The translations under genes were made by a program, and so were the position numbers. A stretch of 64,000 bases of DNA from Capitella teleta. Its lineage: Eukaryota; Annelida; Polychaeta; Capitellidae. Shown one piece after another: positions 50,478-62,001 of the stretch (the first letter of the stretch is position 1; each line of letters starts with the position of its first letter). The DNA is taken from contig KB292914.1 of the NCBI GenBank assembly GCA_000328365.1, forward strand, positions 356,605 to 420,604. Reading direction: 5' to 3'. The notes beneath the pieces are model-generated. The model was not told the origin of the DNA, ran no database searches, and was given only the letters and a program-made list of their open reading frames with translations.

Positions 50478-52560
50478 TTGGGTGCACTGGAATAGGAAGG
50501 GGGCTAGCTGATATCACTCACGGAGATTCATTTCACCTCAATTAAAGAAGCTTAATTATTATTCAGCCTAAATTAGTTGGCTTATACTTGTACTTTCTAA
50601 GTTTCTATGAATGACATTTTCTATCAAATTGCATCTTCTCAAGAATTCCATTATTTGAAGTTTAAATGATACAACAATGCATATAAGATCCTTAATTATT
50701 CCTTGCTAGTATGCAATTTATTATTATATTCTTCCGTATGTTCAGAATGATGTACTGCCAATATGTTCCCCAACTTAGGGTAGCGGCTGTATTCTATATA
50801 GCTATATATAGGTGTGTGTGCAAATCTCTCCCGCATGTACATACATGTATTTACATTACGCATTTAGTTACTGACAGTGAATTTGATTGAACAGATCAAT
50901 GGTGAAGCTGGTGGGCTTGATATACCAGGTGCATGATGCATGCAGAGCCAGGAGATATTCACACCACTCATCTGAGGAAAATCCTGGCCCCACAAGTGCC
51001 AGCATGCAAGTGCACCAGCCGGCCACCTGTCCAGAGGGCCAATTACCCTCTGAATATATGAACTCTTTGACTTCGATGCCAGTTTAAGCCAATTCGAGGA
51101 CAGTCACAATTATTTCGAAATTACATGAACATATGGAGTGGTAAGATTACCTTTGGGGGTAATCTGTGGTAAATATATAATCTAATAAATATTATATATT
51201 TGCCTAGTATAATACTAATATTATACTAGGCTTGGACGAATGAAACTAATAATATAATATTAATATTATACTAGGCAAATATTAATTAAAATAAGATTAT
51301 CATTATTATTTTGATGAAGCTTGATAACAATTAATTTAATGTTTGGGTATTATTAGATTTGGGGGCATACATATATATTTTCGATGTTTTCAATTTTTTT
51401 CAGTGAATCACCTTTCCTGAGCGGTCGGCTTCGAATAATTCTCTCACGGTTTCATAACTTGCATTAATTCCAAAAATGGAATAAGTTTGACAAGTAGCAA
51501 GACCACAGGAAACGCGTGATAATGTTTATATTGTTGTTAGGGCAATATAAAATTATTGCTTCCTGTCTATCAAATAATGTTTCCTTTTACAGAAAACAGA
51601 CTAATAGTTTCCCATTATCACTTTCTCAGGAACTAACTTCTGATTAATACATTACTATTTCTTCAAATTCCTCGCACTCTATTAATTACAGTATTTATCC
51701 TTTTTTTGTTGAATTTTATATTTGGTTAAAGTGTAACGATAAGGAGGAAGCATTGTCTACTCATCCAGCACCATAACAAAGGGCAATTAGGGTCAAGGTC
51801 GCTCCCATTGACGTCATCTCCCTCTTGCGCGAACGGTGCTCTGTTCGCTGGTTTCTCTTCTGCGGAATTTGTGAGGTAAGATCCTAGCTACATCTGCTGA
51901 ATTTCCTGTCCCTATCCCAGTTCAGCATCTGAGCGATAAGAGGATAAGTTGTGTAACAGTGTTGTACATCTCCATCCTACCGACCTCTCGCAGACTGCCT
52001 ACATCATGATGATGATCATGACATCAGATTGAGATTGACTCATTGACTGATTGAGATTCAGTACATCACTATATCATACATGTTGATATTCATGTTGGTG
52101 AACTGATTATGATGTTCAATGAATAGGAAATATGTGATGTAGAAAAAGTGAAGTGTAGAACAGCGATTTTTCACTGGCATCTTTTAAATCACGATTTTTC
52201 CCAGTTAATTAAGGTCAATCTGTTGAATCTCGATATAAAATGATGTATGTATTTTGTGTAACACAGTACAGTGAACAGGTGAAAACTGAAAAATATAGTA
52301 ATATTGAATAATGAACTTCGATCATTGCAGGATCATAAGGATGATAGGCTGTCAGGCTATTTAATTTTAGGCCTGTGGTTTACCTTAAAATTCTCACATA
52401 ACATCAATCCGCAATAAAATGTCAGCGCATCCAGACAGGTTCTAGTTAATAGTTGCAGGGGCCGCAAAAACCGATAGGGGTATTAGATTTACTGATGCAC
52501 TATTTTGAGATCACCAATGTCCTACTTGAGTACTTCTGCTGCCAGCTGTGATCATCACTG
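50478..52560. other. 2-kb stretch without a supported gene
   Basis: An acceptor-like CTATTCCAG just upstream of the CHP/Death start codon suggests an untranslated 5' exon in this region. A GC-richer 66-codon frame (50887-51087, plus) is unrecognised. The nested palindrome at 51196-51282 is the only clear structure. Confidence 0.4.
51196..51282. repeat. Nested cruciform-forming inverted repeats
   Basis: GCCTAGTATAAT (51202-51213) pairs with its exact inverse at 51220-51231. The longer ATATTTGCCTAGTATAAT (51196-51213) pairs perfectly with 51265-51282. Two alternative hairpins therefore share one arm. Confidence 0.93.
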
Positions 52561-52566
52561 AATGTA

Positions 52567-52700
52567 AACATTCTGCCGCAATCCGTGGTAGAAGCCTCGT
52601 CCCTGAATGCCATTAAAAACCGCATTGATGAACACTGGAAACGTCTACCCCTATAATTCAACTGGGAAGAAGATCCAGCCCCTCTCCCTCACGCGCTCGC
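52567..52700 (+). mobile_element. LINE ORF2 C-terminal fragment
   Basis: The plus strand reads NILPQSVVEASSLNAIKNRI and then DEHWKRLPL before a stop. This is the usual C-terminal signature of CR1/L2-like ORF2 proteins (W.LP..VV.A.SLN.FK.RLD.HW). Only the tail is present, as expected for 5'-truncated LINEs. Confidence 0.8.
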
Positions 52701-52872
52701 TCAGTAAAGTCACAAATGAAGATCTGGTCTTAGAGGCAATGTGCCTACGACCAGTACGTCCTAAGGTATCCTAAGGTGTGTCAGTCTGTGACAAATACGT
52801 TCTTATATTTAATGTATAATTAAGCCTATTGTATAGACAATTGAATCATTTTGAATCTTTGCCAGCCTTTTA

Positions 52873-55586
52873 CAGTCAGACCCTGTTAATCCTTCGTCAT
52901 GTAATCCACCCTTTTCATAATTCGCCTTCAAATCCCAGGGTCGAATTGTTTGTAATATTAATTGTGCCATGTAATCCGCACTTTTCGTTAATCCAACAAT
53001 GACCATCCTACAGTTCTTTCTACTCTCTACATTCATTCATACATATCTTTATTCATACTCACATAAAGTGGTATACAATCAACATAAGAAAAGAAAAATA
53101 ATAATCAAAATTCAAAAAATCAAACAACCAAAAAAATAAAAAAATCAAACAAATGCCCACTTCATTTGATTGTTTATTTTTTACGACCTGCTTGTAACCT
53201 AATGGTACATGCCACGATATGGTTATGGGTTTTTGAACGGCATCTAATTTTCATTGGCTCTGGTTATTCGTACTTACTGTACGAATGCTTTCCAGCGTTA
53301 TTTGGGCAATTCCATGGTAACAGATGTACAGTTTGGTAGCATTTATGTATAATTATTAAGATTTCCATGGGGGGTATTCAACTCAAATGTGGTATGCTAA
53401 TACATGGGGGGTGGTTTTAAACACTCATGGAGTTAAATCCTGGATTCCACTTATTTCCCATTATTTGGGGTCTAATTAACGATGGTAACAGACGTATGCG
53501 GTAAAATCTGATTTTCGGAGTATTCCATGTTTACGTTCAGATTCTATCAAAATTGGACCTTCCATCAAGTGTTTTTCTATATTGAGCTGCTCATAGTGAC
53601 TAATTAGTTGACACAACATCTTTATTTGATGCTAATTCATCGTTGACTAATAATTAGACAACATTTTAATTAGTATCAGACATACAAAAACTTGGTAAGA
53701 GTACAGTATCAAATTCCACTGCCTGAAAGCAGTACAACTATGCTTTAAAACTAACACTTACTATTTATTAACTCAAGGGGTAAGTTTAAATGCATTAAAC
53801 ATGAAATTAAAATGGTTAATATCATCAAATAATGAAAATCATGTAAAATTGGAAATGGCTGTGAGCATTTTTGATGATTTCCGAAGGATCATTAGAATGA
53901 CACCACTGGAACCACTGTGCATTTGTTAGCTGTTAGCTTCCAGTGCTGTCTAATATAACTTATATAAGGCTTATTGGAGGCATCAAGTTTACTCAAGACT
54001 ACTTTTGATTCATTGACCAAGAGGAACACACCATTCTTAACATAGCACAATGTAGTGCTCGACTTAACAAAGTCCTATTTAAGGCTATTATCCAACATGC
54101 CGAGTGTTGGATACTTAGTTCACAGGAAGAGGCTGTATCCTCACAACCCCTGGAGTGGGATATACAATAGCATCCTGCATCCTCTGTATTGCTAAGTTAC
54201 AAGCTTGTTGGAAAGTTGGAACTTGTGCAACGAGGAGATGGCCCTTGCCATCTACGCTCGCGAACTTGCTTCGTCCAAAAAACTGCACAAATGCCCTTCC
54301 TCCAAGCGCTGATTGTGGATTGCCCTCAAATGAAATGTATCAATCTCTGCATTCTCTTGTGATATGATGAACAACTGGATTTGCCCACAATGCAAAGCAT
54401 GCCATCAGCTATGGCTAGACACACATGTGTGTGCTATAATGCTTTGCTGTGTATGGGCTTAGGCAGCTGTCAGGGAGTACTCGGTGACTGGTCCTACTTG
54501 TCTAATCACAGCTTTATGCCCTTTATCCTAATATTCTATCATTTATCTCCCTTCTTCTTCCTCATGCTCTATACATCTCTCTTTACCCTCATGATCATTT
54601 GTCACCATTGTCATTTCATGACCTATCCCCTGTAAGTCGGTAACATGTGATTTCAAGTGTCTGTAATTTATCGACGTTATCATTAAATAGCTTTTCAAGA
54701 CTTGAAAAAAAAATGTAAGCCTGCTAAATATATAAAATCTACTTTTTGGAATACTCTGAATGAGCAATTATTAGAATTATACATTTTGCACTATTTTAAG
54801 ATTGTGCAAGGAATCAAAATTTCCTAACTAGCATATGAAAGTCAAAATCCTGAAGTCCGAAAAGTCCTGAATTTGTGGTCAAAGTGTACGTCTGTTACCA
54901 TCATGGCTGCCCAAAGGCATTGGATATTGGGGATTTTTGCATGGGTAATTGTTGGCCACCTCACATTAGCTTATAAAAGTGACTTAATTTGTTGTACCAA
55001 GTAATTTTAAAAATTACAGGTAAATTAAGGTGTTAATTTTGGTAACAGACGTACAGCGGCTAAGCAATTCAGAGGTCAGGGGTCAAAGCAATATACATTA
55101 TTTCTAATTTTTCTACATTATTTAAGAGAATGAAATGCTCTGGGATTTGGCAACACATTTCACAGCAATTTACAAACAGAATCTCAAGAAATTAGAAATT
55201 ATGAACCAAAAAGTAAATTTATCTGAATCGCTCAATTCTTGGCGTTGTCTCAAATTCTCAAAGGTACCCAACTGTTAAATGCTCAACAGAGGGTGAAGGG
55301 TGCAACTAGATACCTAAATTACCTAATAATATTATTCCTGCGAAAATTCAGATCCCAGGCTTTAATATGAGACCATCTAGAGGTTTCTGAGATGAATTCT
55401 AAAATTTCAACTCTTGGTTGACCTTATCATGGAATTGCCCATTTGTATGTTATTCTCGGGTGTTGCTCATGTGATGGTCATTTATTTGTGGTCTGACGTG
55501 TAATTCGCCCTTTTCGTTAATCTGCCTGTTTACTTGGGAATGGAGGAGGGCGGATTTCATTTTCGATTACATGTAGGGTTTACCCA
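52873..55586. mobile_element. Probable pogo/Tigger-like non-autonomous element
   Basis: The left end CAGTCAGACCCTGTTAATC follows a TA (52871-52872). The inverse of the right end, TGGGTAAACCCTACATGTAA, abuts TA at 55587-55588. Both subterminal regions contain GTAATCCGC-like and TTTTCGTTAATC-like blocks in inverted order. The terminal matches are imperfect, so the boundaries are provisional. No transposase is recognisable. The interior has four copies of a GGTAACAGACGTA motif. Confidence 0.5.
53314..55058. repeat. Four dispersed GGTAACAGACGTA motifs
   Basis: The motif lies at 53314-53330 (ATGGTAACAGATGTACA), 53483-53496 (TGGTAACAGACGTA), 54884-54901 (inverted, TGTACGTCTGTTACCA) and 55039-55055 (TTGGTAACAGACGTACA). 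Three are direct and one is inverted, with unrelated DNA between them. Confidence 0.85.
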
Positions 55587-56164
55587 TAAACAGGCTAGAT
55601 AATTCTTGCATTAAACTGAATGGATTTGTATCAGCTATTAGGAGGCATTAAACCCTAAAAATGTGACAATGCAACTTAGTACGAGTTTCAGCATGAGGGG
55701 TAACATTACTCACATATGATATCATGTATCTAGAATGTGAGAGATACAGATCATGGTGAAAATCTCATTGATGACCCATTGGTTGTGCAAATATAGTGTG
55801 GAAAATACCTTTTGGACACTTACTGAAAATATGTTTTAGTAGCCTGGTTGCTGATATCCAGTGTCATTCCAAGAGGCCAAGAATGAATATGGATATTGCT
55901 ATCCCATGTATTCTACTACATGTAGTACAAGCTGGCCGCCTGGTCCGAGCTCTCAACACTAATTTTGAAGCCTATTTGCAGAAATTCCTGCATTTATAGC
56001 GTTCTAACTGGACTTTAAGGAGTCCTGCCATTCAATTCCTGCGTTAGCATTTCTAAATTTTCTTGATCACCCAGACATCCACCAATGGAGTGAATGGGTC
56101 ACTATATTTTAATTAATTACTTCAGCGATTTATTTTTAATTCTCATATTAATTTGTTTTGTTAA

Positions 56165-56709
56165 AGAGGACCTCTGTTCATTTCAAAACTTTTTTGTTTA
56201 ATTCTGTTGACTTGAAAAGTTTAAATTAATGCACATTTAATGATAATATCCTCATGTAATGCATCTCCTGTAATACACATGTATATCATTTTATTCGTGA
56301 AAAGAACTCACATTTTAATGGCGATGAACAAGGAACATAGCAAACCAAAAATAAGAAAAGGAAAGAAAAAGGGTACATGTACATGGTGAGTTTACTCACT
56401 GAAACAAATAAAAAACAGAATCAAGTTAATATCTTATCGTAAGATAAATTCATAGAGCTGTATGATTGTATTCACTCATAAAGCAGGTCAATAATGACCG
56501 AAACACAAGACAAATATTCATCGTTTCAATTAATATCACATACTTTCAAAAATTTTTATTATTTCATCTCTGATTTTCTTAGATCATTGGAATTGATAAA
56601 ATTGTGACATTTACTTAGATAATCTAATCGTCTATTATTAATACATGTATTATTAATCGTCTATTATTAATACATGTACACTGCTTTTACAAATAGTCAG
56701 AGGTCCTCC
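56165..56709. mobile_element. MITE copy B, AGAGGACCTCTG ends
   Basis: The 545-bp interval starts AGAGGACCTCTGTTCATTT after TTAA (56161-56164). It ends with the inverse of GGAGGACCTCTGACTATTT before CTAA (56710-56713), one base off TTAA. The ends match copy A at 39199-39659, while the interior differs from it. A short duplication containing TATTATTAATACATGTA lies near its right end. Confidence 0.78.
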
Positions 56710-56713
56710 CTAA

Positions 56714-57865
56714 GCACATTTCCACATTGGGAGCTGATTTTTCTCTTTCTGTGTGTGAAACTGCGAATTGGAGTCCCCCCCCCCTAAATATCACATTATT
56801 TCAAGATTGAGACCCTCAATATTTTTCCAAGGCTTCAAGCATTGTGTTACGATGTACAATGTGCTCAGTCCTCATGTTTAAATATGAATTGATGAATATT
56901 AAAAGAGAAAATCAACCTGGCACATGTAAGTCACATGGTTACACCTCATATAGTATCTTTAGTAACATAATGCTGCCAGCCTATGCAGGTCAAATTGGTT
57001 ATCTACTCTTGAAAAAAATTTTCAGAGACTAATCATTTTATGTTATATTGCATACATCTTGAGTTGTATCCCTGAATACTTACTTATTGTGTAGCATGAT
57101 ATGCTTGAGGATACCAGCAGGTCATCTGGTTGATATTATTGAAACCTTTCCTTTGTCATTCGAGACAATTATGTTGGGGGAATGCTTCAGGTCAGCCGAG
57201 AGTGAATTGTGCTCAAGTGAGGTTCATGTGAGGGTGTGTCCTGGCCCCACCCGTGTCTGCTCCTGACTCAGATGCGCCACGCTTTGCTTATTCACGCGTG
57301 AGCCACCGACATTGAAACTTATCACTTTTTAACGATCAGTGATTGAGATTGCATTGGAAGCAACTTTCTATGCCAACTGCCGGCCATTTGTCTCTCCTTG
57401 TCTGAGGCTGTGAATTGGAGTTTATATCCCTAAACATCACTTTGTTGTAAGTTCGTGACACTAGATTGGTTCAAGAATTAGGTTATGATGTATAATTTAT
57501 GTCTTAATTGTAATTATTCTGCAGTATTTTTGTACACATTTTTAGTTATTCTTTGCCTAAGCATGGATTGGGCTCACGTGTCTTGATAATTCTAGACCAA
57601 ACGTTATCAGCTGACCTGGCTATTGCATAATATGTTTACATCACGTTTGCCCTTGGGTCACTGCACGCGAATGACCTCCTCATGTTGTGTCAGCCATATA
57701 TACTTTAAGCGTTTGAGCGCATCCAGGCCTGCAGATGGCTTTCAAGGCCTTCAGACGAGCATGAATTATTTCTGACTTATAAGATATCACATCAAATCTG
57801 GACTTATTTTCATCTATTGATCAACACTGGATTATCATCCACAGTTCTGCACTTGATCATTCAAT
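56714..57865. promoter_or_regulatory. Upstream region of the NCOA4 gene
   Basis: Presumably contains the promoter and 5' untranslated region. Visible but unproven elements include an E-box-like CTCACGTGTC near 57573 and an AP-1-like TGACTCAG near 57264. No CAGTGN-type iron-responsive hairpin was recognised in the last 150 bp before the start codon. Confidence 0.25.
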
Positions 57866-60034
57866 ATGAGTGGCAACAGCACAGAGTCCGCATCCTCTCT
57901 GCAGGCCAGGATCAGTCACTTGATGGAGGCGATTGGGAAGGTGGCTGCTCTGAAGAGGGCCCTCAAGCAGAATGCAATGGAGGTGGGAAGATCTCCTTAC
58001 ATTAGGAGCCTCGATTAAATTCATGTCTCTGAACAGGTGAAGTCTGAGATTCAGAGCAGCGTGAGTCGTCAGCTGGAGTGGCTGCGCAGTCGGGAGCTCC
58101 ACCTCCTGGAGCAAGTGGAGCTGATCCAGGCAGCGAAGGAAGAACTGCTGAGTCAGCGACAGGACTCTCTGCATCAAGCACTCGGAGGCCTGCACTCCTC
58201 CTTCGAGGGTGATTGCAAAGTAGCTCCACCGTGAGTCACGCATCGCTTGCGTGGGGTTTATTTTAACTGGTTCTTTCTAGAGTTGATCTGTTCTGCGATG
58301 AATGCCCCTGCATTCGATTCCACGCTGATGCCGCCCCTCTGCGTGAATCCATCAGAGATTTTGGTCGCGTGGATTCTGCTGCTGCTATCTTTCCTACGCC
58401 AAAGATGGTGTCGCCCCTCGAGGCTTTTCCCCCCTCCCATTTGGGCACAGCTGCCAGTCTGCCGAAGCCTTTTGAAGACTATGATGATGACGAACACCAT
58501 GTTCTGTATAAGACTGTCGACAACGGCTCCAACACTTCTGTAGGCTTTTACCGTTCTCCGAAAACCCCCTTTCAATTTCTCACTTCTTTCAGATTCTGGT
58601 CAACGTCCCTCGACTGAGCCCGGCTGCCCTCGATTGGCTCTCTGTGCCCTCTGACCCTCCCGCCCCCTCCTCACCCTCGGCAGAGACACGCTTCATCTTC
58701 CCTCCCTTCCAGAAGTCGGAAGTTGGGCAACAGTGGTTGTCGAAGGGAATCGATGGCAGTGACAATAGCTGCGGGAGTCTTCAGCAGTGGCTGCTTGATT
58801 TGCAGGATCAGGCTACGCTGGAGGAGGAGGAAGGATTTGAGATGCTGAGTCCTGCATCGCATAACCGCATAGGTAAGGCCTCCTCTTCGAGTTCACTTCA
58901 CTCTCAAATCTCTTCTCTCTTTATTTCAGCATCTGTGAGCAGTAGCGACATTGAAGTGCTGAGCTTGTCTGCTTTCTCCAAAGGCCAGTTGGACCCAGAG
59001 GAAATGTTTGAGGTGAAGTCGCTGTCTGGTGTTGCTGATAAAAAGATGACAGAGGACAGTGAGATTGGCACTGAGATGGAGTATTTCAAGAAAGTTTCAT
59101 CTGACATCAATCACTGGCTCTTGCAAGAGGTATTTCTCACTATGCTTTCACTTGACGTGCACTGAATAATTTGCAACAGCCGTCAACCCAGGCGTCATGC
59201 AGCAACACCTGCCAACATGTTCAGGCCGTTCCCAAAATGAAGAGCGTTGACATTGAGAATTTGGACGACCTGCTGTGCGTGACCCCTGTTCAGTATCCTG
59301 CGTGGAAGCTCACTGAGACCAAAGAGGACGAGGATCGTGACGTGGATGAGGGCGCTATTGGTGAGGTCTGTCGCGCCAACGAGGTCTGCTCTACCTTCAA
59401 GGATTGCGTTTGCGATGACAACTGTGCAGACACGACCCAGGAATGGCTGCAGACGCCCAAGACCCCCGAGCAAAGAGACGAACTCCTAGCATCTCCGCTC
59501 CGCTCCTACATGGTGTGGATGGCCCAGCAGCAGTGGCTACAGGTCCACGATGAGGTCGAAGTGGAGGAATCGCCCGTGTACCAGTATTTTGAAAATCTCG
59601 CTCAGGAAAGCACCGACAGATGGTTAATGAAGGCCACACAGGAAGAGGCAAAGAACCCTTGGTTGCTATGCCAACACATTACCATGGAAACTTGCTGCGA
59701 TGAGGAAGATCTCGAGAATCAAAATTTTGATATTCAGAAAAGTGAGGCTAACAAGTGGCTGATGAGCTCGAAGCAAGTCGAGGAAGTGGTCGATGAGGAA
59801 AATAAGCTTTGCCGAAGTCTGAAGGAGAGTTGGTTGCTAGGAAGCGATACAAATGATGAAGAGATGACGAAAAGATTTTCCTTCAAGAGGTCACCTTCAT
59901 TCGAGAAAGCTAAAGAAATGCCAGAATACGCAGATTCAGAAAAAGAAATTGACCACGAAGAACTGTTTCTATGTTTTAAGAAGGCGTTGGCCAAGACCGA
60001 ACTTGATGGCTGGCTGGTGTCGAATGTCCTGTAA
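57866..60034 (+). CDS. NCOA4: Nuclear receptor coactivator 4 orthologue, ferritinophagy receptor
   Basis: Six exons: 57866-57982, 58037-58230, 58281-58539, 58593-58872, 58930-59129 and 59180-60034. They are joined by GT-AG introns of 50-57 bp into 634 residues (human 614). Residues about 10-105 form the N-terminal coiled-coil ARA70 domain (SRQLEWLRSRELHLLEQVEL; human SRHLECLRSREVWLYEQVDL). Exon 3 has LRESIRDFG, matching human LRQTITTFG. The cluster at 414-432, C-x5-C-x5-C-x-C-x3-C within VCRANEVC and CVCDDNC, has the spacing of the human iron-sulphur-binding cysteines. SPL at 455-457 aligns with the human ferritin-binding I489/W497 region, with Leu and Tyr at those two positions. Eleven WL motifs (QQWLSKG, DRWLMKA, ESWLLGS and others) recur along residues 200-634, as in the human protein. 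NCOA4 delivers ferritin to autophagosomes and lysosomes to release iron. Intron 4 (57 bp) has no in-frame stop, so retention would stay open. Confidence 0.96.
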
Positions 60035-60215
60035 GCCATGATGCAGAAAATAGCTGTGTTTCTTATCTTTATGTTTATTTCATTTCTGGGTATTTATACT
60101 GTTTAATTTCAATGTTTTTTTCCCTCTTTCCTGGGCAAAACGCAATTTCTCCCCCCAAAAAAAGAAAACAAATTTTATGCTCTTTGAAAAATACCTTGTA
60201 TTTGGTTTTGTTGAT

Positions 60216-60221
60216 AATAAA
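60216..60221 (+). terminator. Polyadenylation signal of NCOA4
   Basis: AATAAA lies 182 bp after the NCOA4 stop codon, in the expected orientation and followed by T-rich DNA. Confidence 0.6.
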
Positions 60222-60918
60222 TGTTTAGTAATCTGAATTTTTGCGTTAAATATGTTAAAAATTTCAAAATTGTGTTCCTCATAATTATAAGTTGTCCTGT
60301 ATAGGTCTAAGGTAATTCCACATGATGTAAGATATTCAGGCTGAAATCTGATTTAATGAACGTAGTTTAGCTCTGATCAACAAGGTTAAGCTGATCCTTA
60401 CGAGAATTAGTTTAAAGTGATTTCATGAACATTGGTTTAACTACTCCTCCAATGACAAGGGTTCAACTGCTCAGCGTGCAACAGGCAGCACAGTTGAACA
60501 ACAAACAATACAAAAAATATGCAATTTGTGAATAAAACAAATGCTTGAAGAATTCAATGCATCTAGATTCCTTTTAAGGCATTTCTGAGGCACAGAAATC
60601 ACGTCATTAATTATAATCCCATAGAAACATCGGCACTCTCTAATTCGCGATTCTCGTGGGCAAGCATAACATACTTCAGTGGTCTTTTTCACTGGTTCCC
60701 TGGTTATATATATAACAGGCACACACCGATGACAGGTTGTATCTCATTGACTGCTTCTATTTATAGTAACATTTAGTCAACTGATCGTATTCAACAAATA
60801 CTGTGAAATCATTTTCACTCGCCTTGTGAGCCATCTTGGGAATTCCGAGTGACGTCATGTGAAATCGAGTGAAATGGATGTACCAAAATAGGGGTGAGTT
60901 TTCATCGGTGTGCATGTG
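60222..60918. other. Spacer, no feature seen
   Basis: AT-rich DNA between NCOA4 and the foldback-like element, with a few chance ORFs only. Confidence 0.4.
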
Positions 60919-61511
60919 CCGGTGCTTCTTTTTAGAAGCGGAGTGTCTACGTACCAGGCCGCCTGGGATATAGCCGTGAGCTACGTACCAGGCCGCCTGG
61001 TGTGTAGTGGGTTGAGGTCTACGTACAAGGCCGCCTGGGATATAGTCACAAGCTAAATGCAAGGCTGCTGGTATGATGGTAGTAGGAACATCACCCTAGC
61101 TCAGTGCCCTTGGATTGTTGCAATGCTATGGGCGTGTGATCTGAAAGCCGTGTGTCCGTCTCCAGTGTGTGTAGCCATCATTTCATGTGGTGTAGAGTGG
61201 AATTTCAACTCAAGCTTTAAACCAGGAAGGCACGGGGGAATTTGGGGGAAGAGATGAGAAGGGTGGCATAGCGCGGATAAAGGGAGAATAGCAAGAATGG
61301 AGGAAAGTCAAGCTTCTGAACGCTTGGAAGGAGCAACCTGTGGCACAGGAGGTCCCAGGTGCAGCTCGAGGCGCAAGGCTCGGGTTCATGCAACCGATAC
61401 TACCCGTCTTCATGCTTGCAAGCGTGGCCACTGTATGGCAGGTAGTCCAGCAGTGTCCCTGTTTCCGCTGATAACTTCAAAAGCAGTTCAACATGTTGCC
61501 TAGCTAGCAAC

Positions 61512-61966
61512 TGTTAAGGTCACATGGCTTTAACGAAAACTTACTTTATATTTAAGTCTAGTATGGCTACACACTTTTGTAATGTATTACACTTTTGGAT
61601 TAAAGAATACATGAACATACAACCAGAGATATAAAGTTCACAAAGTACCAAATGACCCCTATTGTTACAAACAGTCCATTCACACCAAAAATACAAAGTT
61701 CACTGATATCACCAACATAAAAGCACACAATTTCAATCCAGCTAGCAGACACAGAGCGGACACAGTCCAGTCAACCACAGCCACCAGTCTCCAAGACTAC
61801 ACCAACATAGCCCGAGATCCTCCTGCGATCAGTGATCGTTATAATTGGCTGTCAAGTACCATTAAAGTGTATACGTTTGCAAACAGACGTCACCCTTGTT
61901 ATTCCGGATCACCATCGGGTATATTCAGCTGTGTCCGAATATAAATGTAGAAGTGGAGTCGCTACA
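61512..61966. mobile_element. Solo LTR (copy 2) of the same family
   Basis: A 455-bp unit starts TGTTAAGGTCACATGG and ends GGAGTCGCTACA, as in copy 1. It is flanked by a perfect 5-bp duplication GCAAC (61507-61511 and 61967-61971). It inserted into the foldback-like element, so it is younger than that element. No internal region is present. Confidence 0.9.
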
Positions 61967-62001
61967 GCAACAGCTCATAATGAATTTTGCCCATATAGGT
62001 T

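Noticed and set aside
58873-58929. Continuous coding through the fourth NCOA4 interval
   Set aside because: It is open and 57 bp long, but it has a GTAAGG donor and a pyrimidine-rich TTTCAG acceptor and would add a Ser-rich insert; an intron is more likely.
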